Assembly: GCA_043747745.1 (NCBI GenBank) | Contig: JAYTOP010000035.1 | Span: forward strand, 15,462 to 79,461 | DNA length: 64,000 bases | Direction: 5' to 3' | From: SZAS-103 sp043747745 | GTDB lineage: Bacteria; Pseudomonadota; Gammaproteobacteria; Xanthomonadales; Xanthomonadaceae | Shown: piece by piece, positions 8,009 through 17,062 of the stretch | Layout: every line of letters begins with the position of its first letter | Position numbering within the stretch: position 1 is the stretch's first letter | Notes under the pieces: model-generated | Databases searched by the model: none | Seen by the model: the letters and a program-made list of their open reading frames with translations, nothing else | What the model was told of the DNA's origin: nothing | Made by a program: the position numbers and the translations under genes

Positions 8009-10060
8009 ATGCTGCGCGCAACCCAACTCCGCAACCACGCATTTCGCGCTCCTGCAGCGATGTCGGGCATCGCATTGTTGTTGTCGCTGTTGTGCGCGCC
8101 GGTACTTGCTCGCACGCTGGAATTGCATGCGGATGCGATGCGCTCCGCCGTTGCGACCGTCAATGGCCTGCATGTGCGGCTCGTATGGCCTGATGCGGCA
8201 TCCAGCGGACTGCTGCGCATCGATGCCGACATGCTCGATGCCTCCGGCTATGGCTACAAGTTCAGCAACGTGCATTGGGAATGCCCGCTGTCGCGCGATC
8301 GCAGCGGCGGCTGGCGCTGCGATGGCAGCGTGCGCACGGGTCATGCGAAACCGATGCGGCTGACACTTGCGATCGCGACGGCTTCAACCACCGCGCGCTT
8401 GTCCGATGGCCGCAGTGCGGTTGGTCTGCAGCGCACCGCAGCAACGCCGGACACAACGCGGTTGCTGTTCGAACAGGTGCCGGCCGCATGGCTGCAGGCT
8501 TACACAGCGACGCTGTGGGCGAGCGGGAAGCTTCAGGCGGGCACGCTTGCTGGACGACTCGACATCCGCGTGCCTCCGCGCGCTCCCATGACCGTACAAG
8601 GCCCGCTGCAGTTGCGCGGGCTCGCGCTGGAAACGCCGGATGGCGGCATCGCAATCGGCGCGCTGGATGCCGACGTGCAGTTCGATTACAGCCAGAACGC
8701 GGCACTGCGCACGATCGGCACCGGCATCACGTTGCGTGGTGGCGAATTGCTGGCCGGTGGCCTGTACGCAGCGCTGCCGAAAACCCCAGTGGTCGCGACG
8801 ATCCATGCGAGCCAGGCTGCGCGCAGCGACTGGATGTTCCAGACATTGCGCTGGAACGATGGCGCGGTGCTCACTGCCGATGGCAACGCACAGTTCTCGC
8901 CGGCTCTCGATCTGCGCACGCTGAACCTGCAACTGCACAGCGACGACCTGGACCGCGCGCGCGATCGTTACCTGACCGGCTGGCTTGGCCAGGCAGGGTT
9001 CGCGGACCTGCAACTGCACGGCGGCGTACATGCCGAATTGGCGATGGTCGCGAGCGGATTGCAGGGCGCGCATGTGCAATTGCACAACATGGATGCGATC
9101 GACGGCAAGCAGCGTTTTGCGTTGCACGGACTCGATGGCGACCTGCGCTGGACGGCCGATGCCGCATCGGTGGCGAGCGCATTGCACTGGAACGGCGGCG
9201 CGCTGTTCGGCATCGCGCTGGGACCAACCAAGGTCGCCTTGCATAGCCAGTCGCGCACGCTGCAACTCGATGGTGCGGCGGCGATTCCGCTGCTCGGCGG
9301 CACGCTGCGGCTCGACAGGTTCGACCTGACCGCGCCCAATGCAGGCAACGGCAGCCGCTTCGTGCTCGGGCTGACGTTGCTGAAACTTGAGGTCGCGCAG
9401 CTTGCCAAGGCGCTGGACTGGCCCGCGTTCGGGGGCACGCTCGACGGCACCCTGCCGGCCGCGCGCTACGAGAACGGCGTGCTGAGTTTCGACGGTGGCC
9501 TGGTCGCGCAGGTATTCGGCGGCACGCTGTCGGTCGGCAAGCTCGCGATGGAACGTCCGTTCGGCGCCGACCCGAGTGTGCTCGCGGACTTGACGATCAA
9601 GGGCTTCGACCTGAAGGCGCTGACAGGCGTGTTCGGCTTTGGTGAGATCACCGGCCGCCTCGACGGGCACATCCGCGACTTGCGCCTCCTCGACTGGTCG
9701 CCGGTCGCATTCGACGCCGAATTGCACAGCGACGACAAAGCACCTGATCGCCGACGCATCAGCCAGCGCGCAGTCTCCGATCTGTCCAGTGTCGGCGGCG
9801 GCGGTTTCGTCGGCGGTCTGCAGGCGCAGGCGCTGAAACTCTTTCAGGATTTCGGCTATGCGCGGCTGGGCCTCGCGTGCAAGTTGGCCAACAATGTCTG
9901 CCACATGGACGGAGTAGGTTCAGCGGGCGCCGGTTATACAATCGTCGAAGGATCGGGCCTGCCGCATATTTCTGTCGTTGGCTTCGCCCGCGAGGTGGAC
10001 TGGCCGACTCTGGTAGCGCGCTTGCAAGCCGCCACGCAAGGCAAGATCATCATCAAATAA
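8009..10060 (+). CDS. ydbH: YdbH-like AsmA-superfamily envelope protein
   Basis: This 683-residue protein has an N-terminal export signal (hydrophobic SGIALLLSLLCAPVLA) and then long beta-rich sequence. The C-terminal part (FGFGEITGRLDGHIRDLRLLDWSPVAFDAEL, key part GEITGRLDGHIRDLRL, then RRISQRAVSDLSSVGG) matches the YdbH/DctA-YdbH family. YdbH is one of the AsmA-like bridges, with TamB and YhdP, that carry phospholipid across the periplasm in E. coli. The next gene encodes a YdbL-type domain, as in the E. coli ydbH-ynbE-ydbL cluster. A second possible start is ATG 8060. The family is assigned by recognition of the C-terminus and context; the function here is inferred. Confidence 0.75.
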   Translation: MLRATQLRNHAFRAPAAMSGIALLLSLLCAPVLARTLELHADAMRSAVATVNGLHVRLVWPDAASSGLLRIDADMLDASGYGYKFSNVHWECPLSRDRSGGWRCDGSVRTGHAKPMRLTLAIATASTTARLSDGRSAVGLQRTAATPDTTRLLFEQVPAAWLQAYTATLWASGKLQAGTLAGRLDIRVPPRAPMTVQGPLQLRGLALETPDGGIAIGALDADVQFDYSQNAALRTIGTGITLRGGELLAGGLYAALPKTPVVATIHASQAARSDWMFQTLRWNDGAVLTADGNAQFSPALDLRTLNLQLHSDDLDRARDRYLTGWLGQAGFADLQLHGGVHAELAMVASGLQGAHVQLHNMDAIDGKQRFALHGLDGDLRWTADAASVASALHWNGGALFGIALGPTKVALHSQSRTLQLDGAAAIPLLGGTLRLDRFDLTAPNAGNGSRFVLGLTLLKLEVAQLAKALDWPAFGGTLDGTLPAARYENGVLSFDGGLVAQVFGGTLSVGKLAMERPFGADPSVLADLTIKGFDLKALTGVFGFGEITGRLDGHIRDLRLLDWSPVAFDAELHSDDKAPDRRRISQRAVSDLSSVGGGGFVGGLQAQALKLFQDFGYARLGLACKLANNVCHMDGVGSAGAGYTIVEGSGLPHISVVGFAREVDWPTLVARLQAATQGKIIIK

Positions 10061-10116
10061 TCGCTATCGCACGCATCCCGGACAACATTCGCATCACCCA
10101 ACATCAGGAGAACATC

Positions 10117-10734
10117 GTGCGCAAGCTGCTCGAACATCGCAAACTTCTCGGCGGAAGCCTGATTACCGCATTGCTGCTCAGCGCATGCGTTACGATCAAT
10201 GTCTACTTCCCGGCCGCGCAGGCGCAGGAAGCCGCCAAGGAGTTCGTCGACAAGGTGATCGGCCCGGCCGATCAGTCCACCCCACCTCCGCCGACGAAGG
10301 ATGAGCAGGGCACCGAAAAGAAAGCGCCAGGCCTGAGTCTGCTGTCGCTGATCATTCCGGATGCCGAAGCGCAGACCGCACCCGACATCACGATCAGGAC
10401 ACCCGGCATCCAGGCGATCCAGTCGCGCATGGCCGAGCGTTTCTCGACCGCGCTGCAACCCGCGTTCGACGCCGGAGCGCTGGGCTTCAGCAAGGATGGG
10501 CTGATCAGCATGCGCGATGCGACCAAGGTCGCGCTCAAGGATCGCGTCGCGGTGAACCAGTCCGTCGCCGACGACAACCGCGACCGCAATGCGGTCTATC
10601 GCGAGATCGCCGTAGCCAATGGCCATGCCGAGTGGGAGTCGCAGATCCGCGAGACCTTCGCCAGGCAATGGGTCCAGAGCGCGCACAAGGGCTGGTGGTA
10701 CCAGGATTCCAGCGGGGCGTGGAAGCAGAAATAA
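10117..10734 (+). CDS. lipoprotein with C-terminal YdbL (DUF1318) domain
   Basis: The 205-residue product starts at GTG with AGGAG six bases upstream. A lipoprotein signal ends at LLLSAC, followed by VTINVYFPAAQAQEAA, a sequence typical of DUF1318 lipoproteins. After a Pro/Lys-rich linker (about residues 50-85), the C-terminal part DDNRDRNAVYREIAVANG...GWWYQDSSGAWKQK resembles E. coli YdbL, which ends with a similar N-G-K-W-V-R-K tail. In E. coli the lipoprotein YnbE and periplasmic YdbL are separate and work with YdbH. Here one polypeptide combines a lipid anchor and the YdbL domain. It lies 56 bases after the YdbH-like gene, probably in one operon. Confidence 0.8.
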   Translation: MRKLLEHRKLLGGSLITALLLSACVTINVYFPAAQAQEAAKEFVDKVIGPADQSTPPPPTKDEQGTEKKAPGLSLLSLIIPDAEAQTAPDITIRTPGIQAIQSRMAERFSTALQPAFDAGALGFSKDGLISMRDATKVALKDRVAVNQSVADDNRDRNAVYREIAVANGHAEWESQIRETFARQWVQSAHKGWWYQDSSGAWKQK

Positions 10735-10790
10735 GCTCGGGAAGGGGTGAGCGCGGTCGATAGTGCTCCTTGCCGGAAGCTGTACCGGGC

Positions 10791-10886
10791 TTTCGGCATT
10801 TCCGCCATCCGTGGCGGTCGTAGTGCGAGCCGAAAATTGCTCCTTCATTTTCGGCATTCGCGCCATCCATGGCGGTCACAATGCGA
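10791..10886. repeat. pair of REP-like direct repeats with internal palindromes
   Basis: Two 38-base copies (10791-10828 and 10849-10886) both begin TTTCGGCATT and end AATGCGA or AGTGCGA. Each centres on a palindrome: CCGCCA-tccg-TGGCGG in the first and CGCCAT-cc-ATGGCG in the second. A GCCGAAA at 10829-10835 pairs with the leading TTTCGGC of copy 1. The elements fill the gap between the YdbL-domain gene and rlmD. The same core palindrome recurs inside mnmA. Confidence 0.85.
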
Positions 10887-10918
10887 CAATACATGCCCCG
10901 ATTGTGTGATCAGAATCT

Positions 10919-12271
10919 GTGGCTCGCAGCAGTTTTTCCCGTGTTCCGTTTGAAGCGCAGGTCGATGGCCTGACCCATGATGGCCGTGGCGTCGCGCGTC
11001 GTGACGGCAAGGCCGTGTTCGTGCGCGGCGCCCTGCCGGGCGAACGCGTGGTGGCGCAACCGACGGCGCGCCATCGCAACTACGACGAAGCCGCGACGAT
11101 CGAGGTGCTGCAGGCATCGCCGGATCGCGTGACGCCGCTCTGCGCGCATTTCGGGCAATGCTCGGGCTGCGTGCTGCAGCATCTGGACGCGCCGAAACAG
11201 ATCGAGGCCAAGCAGCGCGTACTGCTGGAGAACCTCGAACGCATCGGACATGTGACGCCGCAACGCGTGTTGCCTGCACTCACCGACCAACCCTGGGGTT
11301 ATCGGCGCAAGGGCCGGCTGTCCGTTCGCTATGTCGAGAAGAAGGAGCGCACGCTAGTCGGCTTCCGCGAGGACGATCCGCGTTTCGTCGCCGACATTCA
11401 GCGTTGCGAAACCATTGTTCCTGCGATAGGAATGAAGATCGGCGCGATCCGCGGGATGATCGACACGCTCGAAGGCAAGCGCGACATCGCCCAGATCGAA
11501 TTCATCATTGGAGATCGCAGCGCGGGCGATGGCGGTGGGCCGGACGGCAGCGGACAGGCGGCGCTGGTATTCCGCAACTTGCAGCCGCTGTCAGAGTCCG
11601 ATCAGACGACATTGATTGAATTCGCCAAAGGCAACGACTTTGCGGTGCTGCTGCAACCCGGTGGCGTCGATTCGGTACGTCCGTTGTGGCCCGAATCGAT
11701 CGCGCTGGAATTTGCATTGCCCGAGTACGATGTCACGCTCGCGTTCCAGCCGCTGGACTTCATCCAGATCAACGCTGGCATGAACGCGAAGATGATCGCG
11801 CGCACGCTGGAATTGCTCGATCCGAAACCGCAGCAGCGCATCCTCGACTTGTTCTGTGGATTGGGCAATTTCACATTGCCAATCGCGCGGCGCGTAGCCG
11901 AAGTCGTCGGCGTGGAAGGCGAGGTTGGGCTGGTCGCGCGTGCGCGTGCGAATGCCGAACGCAATGGCATTTCCAACGCGCGCTTCTACACCGCCGATCT
12001 CGCGTCGACGCTGGCCTACGAGCCGTGGATCAACGAACGCTTCGATGCTTTGCTGCTCGATCCGCCGCGCTCTGGTGCCGAAGCTCTGTTGCCGCAGTTG
12101 CCGCTCAAGAAGATCGATCGCATCGTGTACGTGTCCTGCCATCCGGGCTCGCTCGCGCGCGACGCCGGCTTCCTCGTGCGCGAGCGCGGCTACAAGTTGC
12201 GCGCGGCCGGTGTGATGGACATGTTTCCGCACACCGCGCACGTCGAAAGCATCGCCTTGTTCGAGAAGTAG
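10919..12271 (+). CDS. rlmD: 23S rRNA m5U1939 methyltransferase RlmD
   Basis: RlmD (RumA) methylates U1939 of 23S rRNA using SAM. The order is TRAM domain (FEAQVDGLTHDGRGVARRDG), the 4Fe-4S cysteines CAHFGQCSGC plus Cys in QRCETI, and the methyltransferase domain with SAM site LDLFCGLGNFTLPIA and catalytic Cys in YVSCHPGSLARD. The start is GTG, and the length of 450 residues fits the family. A Gly-rich stretch near residue 200 (AGDGGGPDGSG) looks like a loop extension. Confidence 0.95.
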   Translation: MARSSFSRVPFEAQVDGLTHDGRGVARRDGKAVFVRGALPGERVVAQPTARHRNYDEAATIEVLQASPDRVTPLCAHFGQCSGCVLQHLDAPKQIEAKQRVLLENLERIGHVTPQRVLPALTDQPWGYRRKGRLSVRYVEKKERTLVGFREDDPRFVADIQRCETIVPAIGMKIGAIRGMIDTLEGKRDIAQIEFIIGDRSAGDGGGPDGSGQAALVFRNLQPLSESDQTTLIEFAKGNDFAVLLQPGGVDSVRPLWPESIALEFALPEYDVTLAFQPLDFIQINAGMNAKMIARTLELLDPKPQQRILDLFCGLGNFTLPIARRVAEVVGVEGEVGLVARARANAERNGISNARFYTADLASTLAYEPWINERFDALLLDPPRSGAEALLPQLPLKKIDRIVYVSCHPGSLARDAGFLVRERGYKLRAAGVMDMFPHTAHVESIALFEK

Positions 12272-12311
12272 TCCAATGCAAATGATTGAACATCCTGTCC
12301 AACATTTGCGC

Positions 12312-12393
12312 GCGGAGTCCGGTACACGCCCGGACTCCGCTTCGCAGCGCTGCCGTTGCCGGCATCGCTGCGTGCGGCCCATCCTTGGGCCGC
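12312..12393. repeat. two tandem hairpins between rlmD and the CYTH gene
   Basis: Hairpin 1 pairs GCGGAGTCCGG (12312-12322) with 12330-12340, an exact 11-base stem with a seven-base loop. Hairpin 2 pairs GCGGCCC (12374-12380) with 12387-12393. Neither has a T tract, so these are not classic terminators; they could be REP-like or act in mRNA decay or factor-assisted termination of rlmD. Confidence 0.65.
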
Positions 12394-12451
12394 AAGTTGT
12401 GTCGAGTCGCTGGTCGACCTCTGCGTGGCCAGCCCAACCCGGGCTCGAATG

Positions 12452-12955
12452 ATGGGCATCGAGATCGAACGCAAATTCACTGTGGTTGGCGACGGCTGGC
12501 GCAGCCACGTCGAGAAATCCGTGCGCATGGCGCAGGGCTACCTCAACGACATGGCGGCGCTGCGGAATGGCACCCAGCAGGCGTCAGTGCGGATACGCAT
12601 CGCGGGCGACGGGGCTTTCCTCAACATGAAGTCGCGCGAACTCGGCCACACCCGGCAGGAGTTCGAGTACGCGATTCCGGCGGCTGACGCGGAAGCCTTG
12701 TTGAAACTTTGCGTGGGCGGACTGATCGACAAGACCCGGCACTACGTGACGCACGCAGGTTTCCTTTGGGAGATCGACGTGTTCGAGGGCGAGAACGCTG
12801 GCCTGACGGTCGCCGAGATCGAGCTGCCCAGTGCCGATACCGCCTTCAAAACGCCGGACTGGACCGGGCGCGAGGTCACCGACGCGTTGCGCTATTACAA
12901 TCTCGCCTTGGCCGAACGGCCGTATTCGCAGTGGAATCCCGAGGAGAAACGTTGA
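12452..12955 (+). CDS. CYTH-domain phosphatase (triphosphate tunnel metalloenzyme)
   Basis: The product begins MGIEIERKF, carrying the ExExK signature of the CYTH superfamily, and has the alternating basic and acidic strands of a tunnel fold (SVRIRIAGDG, EFEYAIP, WEIDVFEG, AEIELPSA). At 167 residues it is like the short bacterial enzymes that hydrolyse inorganic triphosphate or nucleoside triphosphates; an adenylate cyclase role cannot be excluded. A second ATG directly upstream (12449) is possible. The stop shares a base with the nagZ start. Confidence 0.82.
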   Translation: MGIEIERKFTVVGDGWRSHVEKSVRMAQGYLNDMAALRNGTQQASVRIRIAGDGAFLNMKSRELGHTRQEFEYAIPAADAEALLKLCVGGLIDKTRHYVTHAGFLWEIDVFEGENAGLTVAEIELPSADTAFKTPDWTGREVTDALRYYNLALAERPYSQWNPEEKR

Positions 12956-13965
12956 TGCTGGTAATCGGAATCGCGGGAACCACGCTGGACGCCACCGAGC
13001 GCGACTGGCTACAGCATGCGTCGGTCGGCGGGGTGATCCTGTTCACGCGCAACTTCGCATCGCGCGAGCAGGTCACCGAACTCGCCGCCGAAATTCGTGC
13101 CGCCGCACCGCGCCCGCAATTGCTGTGCGTGGACCAGGAAGGCGGCCGCGTGCAGCGTTTCCGCGATGGGTTTGTGTCGCTGCCGTCGCTCGAAGGTTTT
13201 GGCCGGATGCATGCAGCCGACCCCACCGTGGCGCTCGCGCTTGCGGAAGAACACGCGTGGCTGATGGCCAGCGAGATCCGTGCGCTCGATGTCGATTTGA
13301 GTTTCGCGCCCGTCGTCGATCTGGGTCGCGGCAATCGTGCGATCGGCGACCGTGCGTTCTCGGCCGATCCGCAGATCGTCGCTGCGTTCACGCGCGCCTA
13401 CGTGCGCGGCATGCACGCCGCCGGCATGGCTGCGACGCTCAAGCATTTCCCCGGCCACGGCTCGGTGCTGGAAGACACCCACTTTGATGCGGCGACCGAT
13501 CCGCGCCCGCTCGACACCCTGCGCGCGGAGGATCTGGTTCCCTTCGTCGCCGGCATCGATGCGGGCGCTGAAGCGATGATGCTCGCGCACGTGACCTATC
13601 CCGCGGTCGCGCCGGAACCGGCCGGCTATTCGCCGCGCTGGATCAACGAGATCCTGCGCGCGGACATGGGTTTTCGCGGCGTGGTGTTCTCCGACGACAT
13701 CGGCATGGCCGCCGCGGAATCGGCCGGCGGGATCGGTGCGCGCATCGACGCGCACCTCGATGCCGGTTGCGACGCGGTGCTGGTGTGCGCGCCGACACTG
13801 GTTCCAGACTCGCTCGCTGCGATGGACAAGCGTCGCGCGCCGCCTGCGGATGCGCTGGCGACACTATTCGGGCGCGGTCGCACGCACTGGAACACGCTGC
13901 AATCCGATCCGCGCCACGCGCACGCGGTCGCGCAGTTGTCGGCCGATGGATTCGGGGTGGCCTGA
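12955..13965 (+). CDS. nagZ: beta-N-acetylhexosaminidase NagZ
   Basis: NagZ is the cytoplasmic family 3 glycosidase that removes GlcNAc from anhydro-muropeptides in cell-wall recycling. The signature KHFPGHGSVLEDTH carries the catalytic His, and the nucleophile Asp is in VVFSDDIGM. The length is 336 residues. The ATG overlaps the CYTH stop (TGATG) and the end overlaps the hpt start the same way, so nagZ is translationally coupled on both sides. In Pseudomonas aeruginosa nagZ also neighbours the MTIP phosphorylase gene. Confidence 0.95.
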   Translation: MLVIGIAGTTLDATERDWLQHASVGGVILFTRNFASREQVTELAAEIRAAAPRPQLLCVDQEGGRVQRFRDGFVSLPSLEGFGRMHAADPTVALALAEEHAWLMASEIRALDVDLSFAPVVDLGRGNRAIGDRAFSADPQIVAAFTRAYVRGMHAAGMAATLKHFPGHGSVLEDTHFDAATDPRPLDTLRAEDLVPFVAGIDAGAEAMMLAHVTYPAVAPEPAGYSPRWINEILRADMGFRGVVFSDDIGMAAAESAGGIGARIDAHLDAGCDAVLVCAPTLVPDSLAAMDKRRAPPADALATLFGRGRTHWNTLQSDPRHAHAVAQLSADGFGVA

Positions 13966-14525
13966 TGGAACACGATCTCGCCGCCGCGCTCGCGAACTCC
14001 GATCTGCTGTTCGACCGCCACGCGATCGATGTCGCGATCGCGCGCATGGCGAACGCGATCCGCGACGACTACAAAGGCCAGCGCCCGTTGCTGCTGACGG
14101 TGATGCACGGCGGCATGCTGTTCGCATCCGAACTCGCGCTCGCGCTGGGGCAGGGCAATGCGCTCGACCTGGAGTTCGATTTCCTGCATGCGACGCGCTA
14201 TCGCGGGGCGATATCCGGCACCGACCTGCAGTGGAAGCACCGCCCTGCGACGCCATTGCAAGGCAAGCATGTGCTCCTCGCAGACGACATCCTCGACGAG
14301 GGTTACACGCTCGATGCGGTGCGCACGTGGTGCCGCGAACAGGGCGCGGCCGACGTGCGCATCGCGGTGATGACCAGGAAATTGCACGACCGCTGCGTAC
14401 CCGGCATGCGCACGGACTACGTCGGCGTCGAAGTTCCTGATCGCTACGTCTACGGGTTCGGCATGGACTATCACGAGCAGGGCCGCAACCTGCCCGCGAT
14501 CTACGCGCTGAGATACGATGCATGA
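13965..14525 (+). CDS. hpt: hypoxanthine-guanine phosphoribosyltransferase
   Basis: This 186-residue enzyme converts hypoxanthine or guanine and PRPP to nucleotide. The PRPP-binding loop is VLLADDILDEGYTLD and the HGGMLFASELA motif lies near residue 50. It overlaps nagZ by one base and the MTIP gene by four. Hypoxanthine is the base released by the next enzyme, so the two reactions form a short purine salvage path. Confidence 0.88.
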   Translation: MEHDLAAALANSDLLFDRHAIDVAIARMANAIRDDYKGQRPLLLTVMHGGMLFASELALALGQGNALDLEFDFLHATRYRGAISGTDLQWKHRPATPLQGKHVLLADDILDEGYTLDAVRTWCREQGAADVRIAVMTRKLHDRCVPGMRTDYVGVEVPDRYVYGFGMDYHEQGRNLPAIYALRYDA

Positions 14526-15310
14526 GCGATCGCGATGACAACGCGATCGCTCTCGCCGTGATCGGTGGCACTGGCCTGTACAAGCTCGCGGCGTTCGACG
14601 ATGCGGGAGCTGTGCTGCGCGAGACGCCCTATGGCAATCCGTCCGGCCCTGTGCGCATCGGCAAACTCGGCGCACATCGGATTGCGTTCCTTGCGCGTCA
14701 CGGCGAGGAACATGGATTGCCGCCGCACAAGGTGAACTACCGCGCGAATCTCTGGCTGCTCAAGGAGCTTGGCGTTACGCGCGTGCTTGCGGTCAACGCA
14801 GTCGGCGGCATCACCGCACACTACGCACCGCGAGCGATCGGCGTGCCCGACCAGATCATCGACTACACATGGGGCCGCATCTCTACTTTTTGCGAAGAGC
14901 AGGGTACCGACGTCCTGCATGTGGACATGACCGAACCGTACACGCCATCGCTGCGCGCCGCGTTGCTCTCTGCAGCGCGCTTGGCGGATATCGCGGTCGT
15001 CGATGGCGGATGCTATGGCGCGACCCAGGGCCCGCGCCTGGAGACGAAAGCCGAGATTGCGCGCCTGCATCGCGATGGCTGCGACCTCGTCGGCATGACC
15101 GGCATGCCTGAGGCGGGCCTCGCTCGCGAACTCGGCCTCGACTATGCGAGCCTCGCCTTGGTGGCGAACTGGGCTGCAGGCTGCGGCCCTTCGACAGGCT
15201 CAGGACCCGCCGAAATCACCATGGACGAGGTCTATGCGAACCTCGACCACGCGACCGCACCGTTGCCGAAACTGATCGCGGCATTGCTCGATGGATTCGT
15301 CCGCGCATGA
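14522..15310 (+). CDS. S-methyl-5'-thioinosine phosphorylase (MTIP type)
   Basis: The 262-residue protein is a purine nucleoside phosphorylase of the MTAP/MTIP branch: GGTGLYKLAAF, FLARHGEEHGLPPHKVNYRAN, VNAVGGI and DLVGMTGMPEA are family motifs. The MTIP choice over methylthioadenosine phosphorylase rests on its place next to nagZ, as in Pseudomonas, and on the adjacent hypoxanthine-using hpt. An unusual segment CGPSTGSGPAE near residue 220 is encoded by a repeat-like motif (see 15186-15206). The stop overlaps the next gene by four bases. Confidence 0.85.
   Translation: MSDRDDNAIALAVIGGTGLYKLAAFDDAGAVLRETPYGNPSGPVRIGKLGAHRIAFLARHGEEHGLPPHKVNYRANLWLLKELGVTRVLAVNAVGGITAHYAPRAIGVPDQIIDYTWGRISTFCEEQGTDVLHVDMTEPYTPSLRAALLSAARLADIAVVDGGCYGATQGPRLETKAEIARLHRDGCDLVGMTGMPEAGLARELGLDYASLALVANWAAGCGPSTGSGPAEITMDEVYANLDHATAPLPKLIAALLDGFVRA
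15186..15206 (+). repeat. short repeat-like motif inside the MTIP gene
   Basis: CCTTCGACAGGCTCAGGAC within these bases is a sequence I recognise as recurring in intergenic DNA of many proteobacteria. Here it is read in frame as GPSTGSGP and appears as a short loop extension relative to related phosphorylases. Confidence 0.45.
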
Positions 15311-15960
15311 GCGCTTCGAACGCCTACAAGGCCGGTGGCGCCGACCTGTTGCGCGGTTTGCTGTCGCCCGAGGTCGCGGTCGCGATGGCGCGCAAGATCG
15401 CGCTCGGTATCGCGCAAGGCGGTGCGCGCTGGCTGGTGCCGCCAAGCATCGGCAACAAGCCATGCTACGAAGTGTCGTGCATGGAATGGCCGGTGCTGCT
15501 GACCTTCCTGTGGGGCATCACGCCGAAGATCGAAGATGTCGTCGGCGCGCGCCTGCTTCCGACCTACAGCTATTTCCGCACGTACCAGCAGGGCGATGTC
15601 TGCCGCATCCATGCCGATCGCCCGGCCTGCGAGCACTCGCTCTCGATGACGCTCGCGTACGCCAATGGCATTCCATGGGCGCTCGCAGTCGCTGGCACGC
15701 CGGTGAGCGAGGAGCAGCGGCAGACGACGCGCGGTGACGACGACTTTGGCGACGAGGCGTATTCCGACTACGCGATGGTGCCCGGCGATGCGGTCGTGTA
15801 TCGCGGCTACGACTACCGCCACGGCAGGCTAGCGCCGAATCCCAACCGCTGGTCGGCGCACATGTTCATGCACTGGGTCGAACGCGACGGTCCGCATCGC
15901 GACCAGTTGTTCGACGGCAAGCCGATGATGGGCCCGGTGGATTTCCGCTTTCCTGGTTGA
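15307..15960 (+). CDS. 2OG-Fe(II) oxygenase-like protein
   Basis: This 217-residue protein has a jelly-roll-like pattern with an HxD pair in VCRIHADRPACEHSLSMTLA and a distal His in YRGYDYRHGRL, the arrangement of the facial triad of 2-oxoglutarate/iron(II) dioxygenases. It overlaps the MTIP gene by four bases and ends the run of coupled genes that starts at the CYTH phosphatase. The substrate is unknown. The oxygenase call is inferred from spacing of the His and Asp residues. Confidence 0.55.
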   Translation: MSASNAYKAGGADLLRGLLSPEVAVAMARKIALGIAQGGARWLVPPSIGNKPCYEVSCMEWPVLLTFLWGITPKIEDVVGARLLPTYSYFRTYQQGDVCRIHADRPACEHSLSMTLAYANGIPWALAVAGTPVSEEQRQTTRGDDDFGDEAYSDYAMVPGDAVVYRGYDYRHGRLAPNPNRWSAHMFMHWVERDGPHRDQLFDGKPMMGPVDFRFPG

Positions 15961-16112
15961 GCTGCGCTACCAATCACTCCTTCGGAACCGGCTTTGTGCA
16001 GGTGCGCCTTGCTTCCTCGAAGTCGATTTTTCGGCAGTGTCTGTTCATGGAATCGTGCGCGCGCTGATCGTGCGAGGCGCAGTTCCAGGCGATGGATGGC
16101 AGGACACCAGAG

Positions 16113-16592
16113 TCAGGACGAGCGGCGGCGGGGTTTTGGCTTGATTGCACTGCCGGATGGCTTGTGCAAAAAATTCAACTGCCCGTTCGCGTAGTACTGA
16201 TCCAGACACACGATGAGACGATCCGTATCCGGGCGTATCTTCATCGCATGCGATGTCGGGAAGGTTTGCTTTTCGGCTTCCGTGCTGGCCGTGTAAGCGC
16301 TGACATTCCCGAGCGAGGCGTTGATTTCAGCGGTGCATACCTGTGCCTTCTGGGCAGCGTCCAGCATGTCGACCGGGAACAGCACGGGGAAGACATGGAA
16401 GACCTCCGTGTCGGTCCCGTGGTGCATGGCTTCGACAAGAAACCTCGTGCGCTGCTCCTTGTCGGGCTGGTTCATCGAAGCATTCACGGACGCCTTGAAT
16501 CCATCGGAAAAGATGCCGGGCGACCCGCCAGCAGCGTGCAATTGCTGTGTCTGCAACAGGATGAGAGAAGCAAGCAAACAGCAGCGTTTCAT
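16113..16592 (-). CDS. secreted protein of unknown function
   Basis: The 159-residue product has a clear signal peptide (MKRCCLLASLILLQTQQLHA) and a GAAGGAA ribosome site before the ATG. The mature part has two Cys (in KAQVCTAEIN and LIVCLDQY) that could form a disulfide. I recognise no family. It stands alone, with about 150 bases of non-coding DNA on its 3' side and 470 on its 5' side. Confidence 0.6.
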   Translation of the reverse strand: MKRCCLLASLILLQTQQLHAAGGSPGIFSDGFKASVNASMNQPDKEQRTRFLVEAMHHGTDTEVFHVFPVLFPVDMLDAAQKAQVCTAEINASLGNVSAYTASTEAEKQTFPTSHAMKIRPDTDRLIVCLDQYYANGQLNFLHKPSGSAIKPKPRRRSS

Positions 16593-17062
16593 GGATTTCC
16601 TTCAGTCATTCGATGCTTGGTCAGGTGCACGAGAAGGGTACAGAGAAACTGCTCGTGGGGCGCGGATTGTCGCGCCGCGTTGCCAGCAGCAGCATAGCGC
16701 CACACAGGAGATCGTGGTTGATGCGCGAGTCCAAATGATGCATGAACGGTGGCGAGGTCGCCGCTTGATGCCGGGGCAGATGGAGCAGATCGCGTGGCCG
16801 AAGATTCTCGACGCAATCAGCGCCCTGCGAGAAATCAACATCATGTTCTACGGCATGTTGATGAGAAACAAAGTAATCGATCCCTAGTCGCAGTGCATAC
16901 GCCATGCCGTCGAGCATCCAGATCGTTTGGGTGACGACGAGGGCAAGGCCACTGCGAAAACGAAGCTGGCTCTTTCAACGTGTTGGTTGCTCGTGAGGAA
17001 CAAAATGCGATTGCGACTGATGGGTCGTCGAGCGACTGCTTGCTCTCTGCTCATGCAATCGA
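16593..17062. other. about 470 bases without a supported gene
   Basis: Open frames exist on both strands but none has a ribosome site or a recognisable product. The promoter of the secreted orphan on the - strand should lie near 16600-16700, but I see no clear -10/-35 pair. Base composition is more balanced than in the neighbouring genes. Confidence 0.5.

Noticed and set aside
16621..16917. 98-codon - strand frame upstream of the secreted orphan
   Set aside because: The product has some hydrophobic stretches but no ribosome site and no recognisable family; support is too weak.
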